Below, piece after piece: positions 1 through 7,799 of a stretch of 64,000 nt of DNA. How positions within the stretch are numbered: position 1 is the first letter of the stretch; each line of letters starts with the position of its first letter. Below the pieces are notes generated by a model. That model was not told where the DNA came from. It searched no databases and saw only the letters and a program-made list of their open reading frames with translations. Origin of the DNA: Sporomusa acidovorans. Its GTDB lineage: Bacteria > Bacillota > Negativicutes > Sporomusales > Sporomusaceae. The stretch covers positions 1 through 64,000 of the forward strand of contig NZ_FNAM01000030.1 in NCBI RefSeq assembly GCF_900101845.1, in the 5' to 3' direction. Position numbers and translations under genes: made by a program.

Positions 1-1
1 T

Positions 2-127
2 AAATGGTTAAATCGTAGGAGTCAACGGAAAAGCCTCGACTGGGAAGCGTTCAACAAGCTGTGGGAACGCTTTCGAGTGCCAAAACCACGCATTACTGAG
101 AGTCGGCAGCTAGCGCTGAATATCTAA
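2..127 (+). pseudogene. Group II intron reverse transcriptase/maturase, C-terminal end (partial at window edge)
   Basis: The open frame enters from the left edge and ends at TAA 125-127, giving about 41 residues. It carries the basic W-L-N-R-R-S-Q-R-K-S run followed by a segment ending in P-K-P-R-I-T and N-I, which is the typical last stretch of group II intron-encoded proteins. The protein would splice and mobilise its own intron. The intron domain V lies just downstream, as expected when the protein is encoded in domain IV. Whether the full protein is intact cannot be judged because its body lies outside the window. Confidence 0.8.
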
Positions 128-154
128 CGCCTGAATACGGAAGCGAGTATTCCT

Positions 155-230
155 GAGGAGCCCGGTGAGGGAAAACTTCACGCCGGGATCTGTGCAGGGG
201 AAACAGAGTAATCTGCCACCTACTGCGACC
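155..230 (+). ncRNA. Group II intron 3' end (domains V and VI)
   Basis: Positions 158-192 form the catalytic domain V hairpin: GAGCCCGGTGAGG, a GAAAA loop, then the pairing strand through CGCCGGGATCTG. It follows the maturase stop by about 30 nt. The next 30-40 nt can fold as domain VI, but the exact 3' splice site is not certain. The intron's 5' end lies outside the window. Confidence 0.75.
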
Positions 231-413
231 TTGAAAAGGCAATCAACACATATAGCTATGCGGTCACCACATAATTGAGGCAACCCACTCACCTCCGCGT
301 GATTTGTAGTATGCTGGTATCCCTATATAGTAAGGATACAAAAAAATCGCTTCAGGCGAACGGATTTCATTCCGTTTTGTGCCTTGAGCGAAGCGAAAGG
401 AATGGTTATAGCT

Positions 414-1544
414 ATGAAAATAGAAACGCGTACGATAGCGCTTGTCGGCAGTAATTATGAGATTGGTGCGGAAATGGGGAGGAAAATGGCGTCCATGCCA
501 TCGCTGAAAAAACTTCAAGCAGCGGGTTTACGGGAATTAGACAATGCTGAAGTGAAAAAAGCGGCGGCGCTGTTTGACCGGTGGTGTCCTGGGTTAAATG
601 AGGAGCTTCAAGGTTTTGTTGAAGCGATAGGGCTGCCTCTGGCACAAGTCGTCTACTACGGCATGACCTATCTGCGGCCAAATTGCAGCCAAATTGCCGT
701 GCTGCCGTCTATGACGAAAAGCGGCAGGCCGCTGCTTGCCCGCAATTATGAATTCAGTCATGAAGCGGAGGATTTTACACTGGTTAAAACCAGTGTAACC
801 GGCAAGTATACTCATCTTGGCACTAGTGTACTGCAATTTGGGCGGGATGACGGCTTTAATGAATGCGGGCTTGCCGTCACCGTGACTTCTTGCGGTTTTC
901 CTGTGGGGCCGCTTCAATATATGCGCAAACCGAAAGTGGTTGGCCTGCAATTTTGGGCGGTCGTTCGTACGTTGCTGGAAAATTGCCGGGATGTCAATGA
1001 AGCGCTGGCTTTTATGGCTGATATGCCGATCGCATATAATCTGAACCTTATGTTGCTGGACAAGGCCGGAAATGTGGCGCTTGTTGAAACACTGGATGGT
1101 CAGCGGGCGACGAAACGAATCGGCGCAGAGGGGGATGAAGCGTACTTATGTACGACTAACCATCCGGTCCTGCCGGAAATGATTTCCTATGAACCAAGGG
1201 CCATGCGGCATTCCGTGCAGCGCTATAAGTGGATACGGCAAAGGTTGGATGGCGCAGACGACATAACAAGCGAAGACTTAAAGGCTATGCTGCTCGCGAA
1301 ATATCCGGATGGTCTTTGCTGCTATTTTTTCAATGAATTTTTCGGCACGACAAAAAGCATGGTGATAGATCCCGCTTGTGGTACACTAGAATTATGCTGG
1401 GGGGGACGTCGTGATAATGGATGGCATAAATACAACATCCAGGAGCCTCTTAACCCCGAAGCAAAAGAAATTGAAATTAGTTTCGACCAATTCAATCCAG
1501 AAATCGCAGTATACATTCCTCTGGACACAACGGTGAAATCATAA
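414..1544 (+). CDS. C45-type linear amide C-N hydrolase (acyl-CoA:6-APA acyltransferase-like NTN hydrolase)
   Basis: A 376-residue protein resembling peptidase family C45/choloylglycine-type NTN hydrolases. These normally cleave themselves to expose an N-terminal Cys and then hydrolyse or transfer linear amides. A Cys-Ser-Gln triad sits near residue 92 and an L-L-A-R-N-Y-E-F segment follows, as in the family. TTG 384 and ATG 402 are also in frame, but the AAAGGA at 396-401 is best spaced for ATG 414. The AraC-type regulator starts 11 nt after the stop, so the two are probably co-transcribed. The substrate is unknown; a degradative amidase or detoxifying role is inference only. Confidence 0.7.
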   Translation: MKIETRTIALVGSNYEIGAEMGRKMASMPSLKKLQAAGLRELDNAEVKKAAALFDRWCPGLNEELQGFVEAIGLPLAQVVYYGMTYLRPNCSQIAVLPSMTKSGRPLLARNYEFSHEAEDFTLVKTSVTGKYTHLGTSVLQFGRDDGFNECGLAVTVTSCGFPVGPLQYMRKPKVVGLQFWAVVRTLLENCRDVNEALAFMADMPIAYNLNLMLLDKAGNVALVETLDGQRATKRIGAEGDEAYLCTTNHPVLPEMISYEPRAMRHSVQRYKWIRQRLDGADDITSEDLKAMLLAKYPDGLCCYFFNEFFGTTKSMVIDPACGTLELCWGGRRDNGWHKYNIQEPLNPEAKEIEISFDQFNPEIAVYIPLDTTVKS

Positions 1545-1555
1545 GGACAGGTGTT

Positions 1556-2434
1556 ATGGATTACATACAAGCGTTGGAAAATGCGATTATTTATATTGAA
1601 AATCATTTGGGGGAAGATATCACGGTGGAGGATGTAGCCCGTGCTGCGGGCTACTCCTACTATCATCTTACCCGGCAGTTTTCTGCGATATTGGGGGAGA
1701 ATGTAGGCAGCTATATTAAAAGGCGTCGGCTTGCCGACGGCGCGAAAAAACTGCTGTATACCAATGAACGTATTATCGACATTGCCATGGAGAACGGTTT
1801 TGCTTCCAGCGAAGCGTTCAGCCGGGCATTTAAGGCTGTTTATCAGGTGAGTCCAAGTCTTTATCGCAAAAACCGGCTTGATTTATTTATAAGTGCCAAG
1901 GAAAGGTTAGAACCAAAATTATTGCGTCACCGGGTACAAAATATTACGGTTCACCCTAAGATAGTGGAATTGCCGGATATACAGGTTGCGGGACTGCGCG
2001 GGCAAACTACCTTGCGCGATAATATACTGCCACAGCTATGGACGCAATTCAATGCGTTGGTGGATGCCATTCCTAACCGGAAAGCCGGTGGTCGTGGTTT
2101 TGGCATCTGTGAAGCTTGTAACGAGGGCAACAGTATCTACAGTATGAGTGACAATGTGCTATTTTCTGAGGTGGTTGCAGTCGAGGTAAACGGATTTTCC
2201 GGTCTATCGGAGGCTTTTGTCGCCAAAACGCTGCAAGCTGGGCGGTATGCAGTGTTTACCCATAAAGGCAGTCTTGCACTTTTGAAAGAGACCTTTGACT
2301 ATATTTGGGGAACATGGTTTTTAAACACACAAGAAAAAGTGGACTGCCGCGAAGATTTTGAGCTTTACGACGAACGATTTTTGGGCTATGGCCATCCCGA
2401 CTCCCAAATCGAGCTTTATATTCCTATTTGCTGA
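1556..2434 (+). CDS. AraC-family regulator with GyrI-like effector-binding domain
   Basis: 292 residues. Residues 1-105 contain two helix-turn-helix motifs of the AraC/XylS type, including the diagnostic second-HTH pattern I-A-x-x-x-G-F-x-S-x-x-x-F-x-R-x-F-K and a P-x-x-Y-R end. Residues about 130-292 resemble the GyrI-like/BmrR small-molecule-binding domain, ending in E-L-Y-I-P. This HTH-first arrangement is that of Rob/SoxS-type multidrug or antibiotic sensors. Its position 11 nt after the C45 hydrolase suggests it controls that gene in response to a hydrophobic ligand, which is inferred. Confidence 0.85.
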   Translation: MDYIQALENAIIYIENHLGEDITVEDVARAAGYSYYHLTRQFSAILGENVGSYIKRRRLADGAKKLLYTNERIIDIAMENGFASSEAFSRAFKAVYQVSPSLYRKNRLDLFISAKERLEPKLLRHRVQNITVHPKIVELPDIQVAGLRGQTTLRDNILPQLWTQFNALVDAIPNRKAGGRGFGICEACNEGNSIYSMSDNVLFSEVVAVEVNGFSGLSEAFVAKTLQAGRYAVFTHKGSLALLKETFDYIWGTWFLNTQEKVDCREDFELYDERFLGYGHPDSQIELYIPIC

Positions 2435-2475
2435 GTAAACAGATAACTTTGCTTGCTTATGTGAGTACTCATCTA

Positions 2476-3675
2476 TTAACCTTTCTTGACAGTTTCTGTA
2501 TTTTTTGGAGCCAATCCATCTATCGTAGGATTATGACCAGCAACTGTTGAACTTGTCTTTGTCTCAGAATTATTTTTTCCATTTGTCTGGATATCTTCAG
2601 CTTTGGGTTTATTAGAATTCAAAGTAGCTTTTGTGGTACCAACAGATTGCTTTGGTAGACTTTTTTGAACAACCGACGGAACGTCCTTTACTTTTATTTC
2701 CTTTGGTACAGATTGTTTATATTCGTTTGCCAAGCGCTCGGTATCTTGTGTATATTTTTCGCCTACTGTAATCCCTTGTATTTGAGCAACCTTATCTCTC
2801 AGTTTTTTAATATCCGGCAACCAGTAACTCACGTCTTGTATCCAAATAGGCGTTCCTGATACCCATTCAGTTGCTAGTCCCGATTTTGCAACGTCACTTA
2901 CGACAGGAATTAATTTAAGCATTGCATTTGTAGGCATGTCCGTCCTTGCGGCAGTAGATATTCGTTTAACAAGATCCGGAAGCTTTGTAATAAGTTGTGG
3001 TTTAGTAAATTCCTGTAGTAGTGCCTTTAAAAACTTTTGTTGCCGGGCTACATGACCGATATCTCCTTCTTCGTCCCGGTAACGAACATATTCAATTGCC
3101 GTTTTGCCATTCAACCGTTGGATTCCTGGTTTAAGGTCTATATATAATCCTCCGTTGTCGTCATAGGGATCGGCATACTTCATTCGTTTGTCAACGTCAA
3201 TTGTAACTCCGCCAATAGCGTCAATTATGCGGACAAATCCGTTAATGTTTACTACAATAGTGTAGTCGATTTTTATTCCTAGTAAATTCTCGACAGATGT
3301 TTTGGAAAGTTTAGATCTACCAAAAGCATAGGCATGATTAATTTTATCCCAGCCATGCCCAGGAATTTTTACACGAGTATCACGCGGTATTGATAGCATT
3401 GTTACTTTTTTTTTAACAGTATCAATTGTAGCTACCAAGGTGGTATCTGAGCGTCCCAGATCCTCTGCGCGTTCATCTGTACCAAGAATTAAAATATTAA
3501 TCTTCCCTTTTAAAGGAGTTGTTAATCCAGATACAATTTTGCTACTATCTCTGTCAAAGATTGCATACGTAATTCCCGTAACAATTAAAAGGAAAACTGC
3601 TACTAGAAGAACTGCACGACCTTTCCATAGACGATGATTTGCTCTTCGGCTGGGGATAGTCTTGTTTGTAAACAA
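2476..3675 (-). CDS. LytR-CpsA-Psr (LCP) family cell-envelope glycopolymer ligase
   Basis: 399 residues. One N-terminal membrane segment (about residues 20-40) is followed by an extracytoplasmic LCP domain with the signatures L-G-T-D-x-R, R-S-D-T-x-x-x, S-I-P-R-D-T-R-V, K-I-N-H-A and Y-V-R-Y-R-D-x-x-G-D-I-G-R/H-V-x-R-Q-Q. LCP proteins transfer lipid-linked glycopolymers onto peptidoglycan outside the membrane. The C-terminal 90 residues are a low-complexity Ser/Thr/Lys/Asn tail. The start is TTG at 3675, since no ATG lies before the membrane segment. It follows the DUF1634 fragment by 9 nt on the same strand. Confidence 0.88.
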   Translation of the reverse strand: MFTNKTIPSRRANHRLWKGRAVLLVAVFLLIVTGITYAIFDRDSSKIVSGLTTPLKGKINILILGTDERAEDLGRSDTTLVATIDTVKKKVTMLSIPRDTRVKIPGHGWDKINHAYAFGRSKLSKTSVENLLGIKIDYTIVVNINGFVRIIDAIGGVTIDVDKRMKYADPYDDNGGLYIDLKPGIQRLNGKTAIEYVRYRDEEGDIGHVARQQKFLKALLQEFTKPQLITKLPDLVKRISTAARTDMPTNAMLKLIPVVSDVAKSGLATEWVSGTPIWIQDVSYWLPDIKKLRDKVAQIQGITVGEKYTQDTERLANEYKQSVPKEIKVKDVPSVVQKSLPKQSVGTTKATLNSNKPKAEDIQTNGKNNSETKTSSTVAGHNPTIDGLAPKNTETVKKG

Positions 3676-3684
3676 AAGACCACA

Positions 3685-3936
3685 TCATTTTCCAAAAATG
3701 AAACTGCCCACAAGGATTAAAAAGACAACTGATGAGATACCTACATATATCCAGTCTTTTTCTTGCAGGAAAGCCACAATGGACACACCTACCCGCATAA
3801 TAGGAGTGAATATCAATAGAATTAGCTCTGTTGATATAATTGCAAAAGATTTCAATTGCAAAGTTCCTGCGACAATATCTCTAAGCGTAGTGGGATAGGA
3901 TTCTTCTGGATAACCACTGCCATTGCCGCTCAACAA
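3685..3936 (-). pseudogene. DUF1634 membrane protein, N-terminally truncated
   Basis: 83 residues, likely the C-terminal two-thirds of a DUF1634 small integral membrane protein: an L-R-D-I-x-x-G segment, then L-I-F-T-P-I-M-R-V-G-V-S-I and a final membrane helix. DUF1634 proteins are normally about 120-130 residues with an extra N-terminal helix that is absent here. The frame opens only from a TTG that coincides with the edge of a GGGGAC palindrome (3936-3989), suggesting the repeat replaced the 5' part. It may be a remnant or a short expressed protein. The function of the family is unknown. Confidence 0.55.
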
Positions 3937-3989
3937 AACACGGGGACAGGTATATCGTTTTTTGAAATACTAAACCGGTCCCCGTGTTT
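3936..3989. repeat. REP-like palindrome
   Basis: Perfect 12-nt arms AAACACGGGGAC (3936-3947) and GTCCCCGTGTTT (3978-3989) enclose a 30-nt loop. It shares the GGGGAC core with the other elements at 4.1, 5.2, 7.1, 14.8, 16.5 and 46.1 kb. Confidence 0.75.
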
Positions 3990-4088
3990 CTGTTTGAAGG
4001 CTAATCATATAATGCAAGCAAAGGGGAAGTAAAGAGAACATCCCTTTGCTTTTTTGAATGTCAGCAACTCCATCCCTGCGACACCCCT

Positions 4089-4170
4089 TAAATGAAGACA
4101 TTCCCACCGTCCCTGTGGCTTTTGTGTTTTTTGATTTTATGAAACAACGTGCCTGTCCCCGAGTTTTTTT
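4089..4170. repeat. Two REP half-elements
   Basis: CCCACCGTCCCTGTGGCT (4103-4120) matches the right arm of the element at 5217-5271, including the preceding AAATGAAGAC. Positions 4140-4160 are identical over 21 nt to 14795-14815 (GAAACAACG followed by TGCCTGTCCCC). Both are right halves without a full left arm, so they look like rearranged copies. Confidence 0.6.
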
Positions 4171-4243
4171 CCTTTACATGAAGATCTAAGTATCCCAATA
4201 ATTGTGTCCAGAAGTTAAGAGAATAATGTGGAGATTGAATATG

Positions 4244-4297
4244 AAAAACGCCTAAAGCAGCTGGAAGTTTGTCGGTTAAGCTGCCTTAGGCGTTTTT
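4244..4297 (+). terminator. Rho-independent terminator-like hairpin
   Basis: Arms AAAAACGCCTAA plus AGCAGCT pair with AGCTGC plus TTAGGCGTTTTT, ending in a T-run. The A-run and T-run make it usable in both directions. The rest of 3990-4403 holds only the REP halves. Confidence 0.65.
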
Positions 4298-4403
4298 ATT
4301 ATAGAAAATTTACTAAATTGTTTCCCAGGAGGATTAATAAGATTGAAGTAAAATACTGTAAGGTAAACGGTTTTTTGTTTTCAAAATGTGAAAGGGTGAA
4401 AAT

Positions 4404-4796
4404 ATGAGTGAAACGATATATGTTGTTAAAGTACTTTTAAAGAGAGGAATTTGGCGGCGCATTCAGATATCTTCCAGACATACTTTGCATGATTTGCATA
4501 AAGTAATACTAGACGCCTATGAGTTTGATGATGACCATTTATACGCATTTTTTATGCAAGGAAAGCCATGGCAGGGAGAGGCCTATTGGAGTCCATACAA
4601 TGACGAGGGACCGTATGCAGATAAAATTAAAATAGGAAGTCTGAACATGGCAATTAAGCAAAAATTTTTATATTTGTATGACTTTGGCGATGAATGGACG
4701 TTTTCGGTTCAAGTAGAAAAAATTTTAGAAACTGATACTACCGTTTTAAAGCCAGTTATTATTGAAACGCATGGAGGAGCCCCAGAACAGTATTAA
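4404..4796 (+). CDS. Plasmid pRiA4b ORF-3-like protein (IS1096 TnpR-like fold)
   Basis: 130 residues with the family pattern: V-V-K-V-L-L-K-R-G-I-W-R-R-I-Q-I near the N-terminus, then L-H-x-V-I-x-D-A-Y-x-F-D-D-D-H-L-Y-A-F and L-Y-x-Y-D-F-G-D-E-W-x-F. Members are found on plasmids, next to insertion sequences and in chromosomes; their biochemical role is not established. The protein ends soon after G-G-A-P-E-Q-Y, where many relatives continue a little further, so a slight C-terminal truncation is possible. GTGAAAATATG supplies the ribosome site. It lies in a REP-rich, recently rearranged stretch. Confidence 0.75.
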   Translation: MSETIYVVKVLLKRGIWRRIQISSRHTLHDLHKVILDAYEFDDDHLYAFFMQGKPWQGEAYWSPYNDEGPYADKIKIGSLNMAIKQKFLYLYDFGDEWTFSVQVEKILETDTTVLKPVIIETHGGAPEQY

Positions 4797-4936
4797 GCAA
4801 ACTGAAAAGGACCTTGCATGGCACGGTTCAATGTTTTATGAACTGGTGGTGGGGCACTTTGACTGTCGTAGATGGAGGCGTTTACAGGAGCGGAAACATG
4901 GCGACTATGAGGAAATAAATAGTAGGTGATGATAAT

Positions 4937-5173
4937 ATGACCAATCAGCATTTAAAAATGACTATTTTGGAGGCTGTTAATAATCAGCTTAGAGAGAATA
5001 ATCCACCAATTACAAAAATGACACTGGAAAGATTAAAAAAATTGGGCTACACCGAGAAAATCGCCAAAGAAAAAATTGCCGCTATTCTTCTTGAGGAAAT
5101 ATATGAAGTAATGAAAAATAATGAAGTTTATAACGAGGAACGATACAGTAGGAAGTTGAGAGCATTGAAATAA
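4937..5173 (+). CDS. Small helical protein of unknown function
   Basis: 78 residues, highly charged and predicted almost entirely helical. It contains the sequence P-P-I-T-K-M-T-L-E-R-L-K-K-L-G-Y-T-E-K-I-A-K-E-K-I followed by L-L-E-E-I-Y-E-V-M-K. The start follows GTAGGTGATGATA. The coding region ends cleanly before a REP element. The helical segment after P-P-I-T resembles small proteins found next to SEC-C or pRiA4b ORF-3 proteins, but I do not recognise a named family with confidence. The 140 nt between it and the preceding gene contains no convincing frame. Confidence 0.5.
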   Translation: MTNQHLKMTILEAVNNQLRENNPPITKMTLERLKKLGYTEKIAKEKIAAILLEEIYEVMKNNEVYNEERYSRKLRALK

Positions 5174-5216
5174 ACATTGCAGATTTACTATAAATTTAGA
5201 AGAGCCACGGGGAAGA

Positions 5217-5271
5217 GTCACGGGGACGGTGGAAATGTCTTAAATGAAGACGCAACCACCGTCCCCGTGGC
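5217..5271. repeat. REP-like palindrome (GGGGACGGTGG type)
   Basis: Arms GTCACGGGGACGGTGG (5217-5232) and CCACCGTCCCCGTGGC (5256-5271) pair at 15 of 16 positions with a 23-nt loop. A second partial copy of the left arm (GCCACGGGGA) lies just upstream at about 5204. Confidence 0.8.
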
Positions 5272-5339
5272 TTCTACGTGGCTTCTACTATTTTTTATTC
5301 TTTTGTTGAAAAATCTTTAGCCATCGCGACTGAGCGATT

Positions 5340-5498
5340 TCGTTCTTCTTGACTTACCTATTCGAAAATACAGAACAAAGGAATGAGGTTATCAAAGAGA
5401 TAAGAAAAAGTTCGTCGATTACGTTAAAACAAATTGGCCGGCTTTTTGGAGGAATCAGTGAATCTAGGATAAACCGTATACTAGAGAATAGTGAATAG
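5340..5498 (+). pseudogene. RAYT (REP-associated tyrosine transposase) C-terminal remnant
   Basis: The frame ending at TAG 5496-5498 encodes about 42 recognisable residues: R-N-E-V-I-K-E-I-R, then L-K-Q-I-G-R-L-F-G-G-I-S-E-S-R-I. This resembles the small C-terminal helix-turn-helix that follows the Y1 transposase domain in RAYT proteins. There is no start codon and no catalytic domain. It lies 70 nt from a REP palindrome, the expected partner of such enzymes. The rest of 5499-5702 shows no feature except the promoter-proximal region of the next gene. Confidence 0.6.
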
Positions 5499-5702
5499 CA
5501 AGTTAGAACAGCCATGACAATGATTGGCACAGCAGAACTGATGAAAGTTTACTTTCACAATAACCGTCCCTGTTTGCTCCCATAACCACTTGAGAATATG
5601 ACTATTTTCGCACAGTCTGATGTCTCCTATTGTCCTCTAGTAACCGCGAGTACTTAATTAACATAAAATAATTCAAGAGAAGTTAATTGGGAAGGTGATA
5701 AA

Positions 5703-7031
5703 ATGAACTACAACGGCCTAACAGGAAAGGTTGTGACACCAGGAGATCCCGAATATAACTTAGCCAGGCAAGAATATAACGAAGCGATAGACGCATATCC
5801 TGCCGCTATCATATATTGCTTTAATCCATGCGATGTAGCCAACGCTATACTTTGGTCAAGGGAACATGACATTAAATTGCGGGTTCGATCGGGAGGTCAT
5901 AATTACGAAGGATACTCAACCGGTACAAATAAATTGGTTATAGACATTACCTGTATGAATGGCATGATAGTAGACACCGCTGACGACACCGTCGAGATAC
6001 AGGCAGGAACGAGATTATTGCCCTTGTACGAAAGGCTTTACCAATGCGGATATGCTTTCCCGGGAGGGACTTGTCCGACGGTAGCCATATCCGGGTTAGT
6101 TTTGGGAGGCGGTATAGGGTTGTCTACCCGTTATTTGGGGTTGACGACAGACAGCCTTATAGAAGCTGAAATGGTTGATGCCTGTGGAAATCAGTTAACG
6201 GTAAATCACTATTGTAATCCAGAGCTTTTCTGGGCATTGCGGGGCGCGGGCGGTGGCAATTTTGGCGTTGTAACAAGCTATAAATTTAAGTTGCTGAAGC
6301 AAGTAAACCAAATAACCTTGATTAGACTGAGATGGGATAATAATATTCCGGCCAGAATCCAATTCTTACGAATATGGCAAGATTGGCTGCTTTGCCTGGA
6401 TCGTCGGCTCAGTGCTTTTGGCGGGATCTATAAGCTGGGAGCCTGGATGAATGCATTCTTTTACGGGAGTCCACATGAAGCTAGACAAATCTTGGCGCCT
6501 CTTCTTTATATACCTAGACTAACCCTTGAATATATCGAAAGTGTTCCTTTTATTGATGCCATAAAAATGATAGGAGCGGACTATCCTAAGCGGGAAGCTT
6601 TTCAGCAGGTGGGAAGATTTGTGTATGAGCATTTACGGCAAGACGAATTGGAGAATCTTATCTATATTATAGATAATGCGCCTTCAGACAGAAATTCCTC
6701 TATTCGGGTTTACTCGCTGGGCGGAGCAATTAGAGACACAGAAACAAATGCGACAGCCTTCTTTTACAGGCATGCAAACTATATAATGGCAATCACAACC
6801 TCCTGGGAAAGCAAAGAAGAAGCTCCGGTACACGAAGAATGGGTGAAGGCAGGCTTCAACTATATATATACTATTACCAGGGGGGCGTATGTTAATTTCC
6901 CCTATAATCAAACACCGAATTATGAGTGTAATTATTACGGAGAGCATATACGAAGACTAATGCATATCAAGCAAGAATATGATCCCCATAATATCTTCAG
7001 CTTTCCGCAAAGCATAAAACCCTCGTTATAA
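5703..7031 (+). CDS. Berberine-bridge-enzyme-type FAD-linked oxidase
   Basis: 442 residues. Residues about 30-200 form the PCMH/VAO FAD-binding domain with R-S-G-G-H-N-Y-E-G (His near 67) and P-G-G-T-C-P-T-V (Cys near 126). These are the two residues that bind FAD bicovalently in berberine-bridge enzymes. A G-L-V-L-G-G-G-I-G-L segment and F-W-A-L-R-G-A-G-G-G-N-F-G-V-V follow. The C-terminal BBE domain ends with Y-D-P-H-N-I-F-S-F. Such enzymes oxidise alcohols, sugars or secondary metabolites; the substrate here is unknown. GGGAAGGTG precedes ATG 5703. Oxygen dependence of the family is odd for an anaerobe, so it may be acquired or serve another acceptor. Confidence 0.85.
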   Translation: MNYNGLTGKVVTPGDPEYNLARQEYNEAIDAYPAAIIYCFNPCDVANAILWSREHDIKLRVRSGGHNYEGYSTGTNKLVIDITCMNGMIVDTADDTVEIQAGTRLLPLYERLYQCGYAFPGGTCPTVAISGLVLGGGIGLSTRYLGLTTDSLIEAEMVDACGNQLTVNHYCNPELFWALRGAGGGNFGVVTSYKFKLLKQVNQITLIRLRWDNNIPARIQFLRIWQDWLLCLDRRLSAFGGIYKLGAWMNAFFYGSPHEARQILAPLLYIPRLTLEYIESVPFIDAIKMIGADYPKREAFQQVGRFVYEHLRQDELENLIYIIDNAPSDRNSSIRVYSLGGAIRDTETNATAFFYRHANYIMAITTSWESKEEAPVHEEWVKAGFNYIYTITRGAYVNFPYNQTPNYECNYYGEHIRRLMHIKQEYDPHNIFSFPQSIKPSL

Positions 7032-7099
7032 AAAGCATGGACGCGCCTACGGGATGTTTGATATTAAACCGAAAGTTATATTACAGTTGTACTAAGTTT

Positions 7100-7166
7100 G
7101 CCCCGTCCCCTCTCTGATTTTCAGTATACCATGCGTTTTAACTGTCTATCAAAGAGGGGACGGGGC
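7100..7166. repeat. REP-like palindrome (GCCCCGTCCCC type)
   Basis: GCCCCGTCCCCTCT (7100-7113) and AGAGGGGACGGGGC (7153-7166) are perfect 14-nt inverted arms with a 39-nt loop. A RAYT catalytic-domain fragment starts 50 nt downstream. Confidence 0.8.
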
Positions 7167-7216
7167 ATATCGACTCGCTGTCGCACCTTAAACCAAAAAT
7201 AATTGATGAAGAGTGA

Positions 7217-7349
7217 AAAAAAGATGCCGCGGAGAAACAACAGGGGAAAAACTATTCAATATATGCCTACTGCCTAATGGATAATCATGTTCATCTTTTG
7301 GTAAACGAAGGTAACGAAACAATATCGCAGATAATGGAAAAAATCAATG
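7217..7349 (+). pseudogene. RAYT (Y1_Tnp) catalytic-domain remnant
   Basis: An open stretch bounded upstream by a stop encodes Y-S-I-Y-A-Y-C-L-M-D-N-H-V-H-L-L-V-N-E-G, followed by I-S-Q-I-M-E-K-I. The H-V-H-L-L pattern with the preceding Y-C-L-M-D-N is the HUH metal-binding motif of REP-associated tyrosine transposases. The N-terminus and the catalytic tyrosine helix are missing, so it is inactive. The frame is interrupted at 7350 by an IS605-type end. Confidence 0.7.
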
Positions 7350-7432
7350 CTTGCGATACCCGCCTTTTAGGCGTAGCAAGTAATCAGGCCTTACAGGGCT
7401 AATAACAAGCCACCACTTGAAGTGGTGGTTGT
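7350..7432. mobile_element. IS200/IS605-type right-end remnant (possible omega-RNA 3' part)
   Basis: The segment starts GCTTGCGATACCCGCC, has a small CGCC/GGCG hairpin, a CAGGCC/GGGCT stem and a final perfect hairpin CCACCACTTGAAGTGGTGG (7410-7428). This order resembles the 3' ends of IS605/TnpB elements, where the terminal hairpin marks the right end. No TnpB or TnpA frame accompanies it. The assignment rests on layout and recalled resemblance, not on a search. Confidence 0.4.
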
Positions 7433-7444
7433 ATGACTAAAATG

Positions 7445-7497
7445 TGCAAAAATACGGATGTATGCAAAAATGCAGATTATATACCTGCGTTTTTGCA
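7445..7497. promoter_or_regulatory. Upstream activator sites for a sigma-54 activator
   Basis: Three near-identical boxes: TGCAAAAATACG (7445-7456), TGCAAAAATGCA (7463-7474) and, inverted, TGCGTTTTTGCA (7486-7497). They lie about 300 bp upstream of the -24/-12 promoter, the usual distance for enhancer-binding proteins. The same boxes recur at 13594-13646 after the activator gene. Confidence 0.65.
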
Positions 7498-7756
7498 TGT
7501 GGGTGGATACTTAGTATTTAGTCCAGAATTAATTTAAAGAACATAGTGTTTCACTTTATTTTATTTTTAGAAGTAAACGCCTTAAACATTTGTAGCTTTT
7601 TATAGGGGATAAAGAATTCAGTTTTAAGAAGTCAAAATAAGTGTTGTAGTTCCAGGATTTTAAAGAATTTATACGCAATTCTGCAATAAATTTTTGTGAG
7701 CTTTTAATATATAAATAAGAGCATAAAGAAGCAATATTATAATTTTATCAAAGCAT

Positions 7757-7798
7757 AATTAAAGCCAATTGTTCTATTTTGAACAATTGGCTTTAATT
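7757..7798. repeat. Perfect 18-bp inverted repeat abutting the sigma-54 promoter
   Basis: AATTAAAGCCAATTGTTC (7757-7774) and its exact complement (7781-7798) flank TATTTT. It ends 2 nt before the -24 element. It could terminate upstream transcription, bend DNA or bind a protein. The remaining sequence between 7500 and 7757 is AT-rich without features. Confidence 0.7.
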
Positions 7799-7799
7799 A

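Noticed and set aside
2-230. Complete active group II intron
   Set aside because: Only the 3' end is in view; the body and 5' end lie outside, so activity cannot be claimed.
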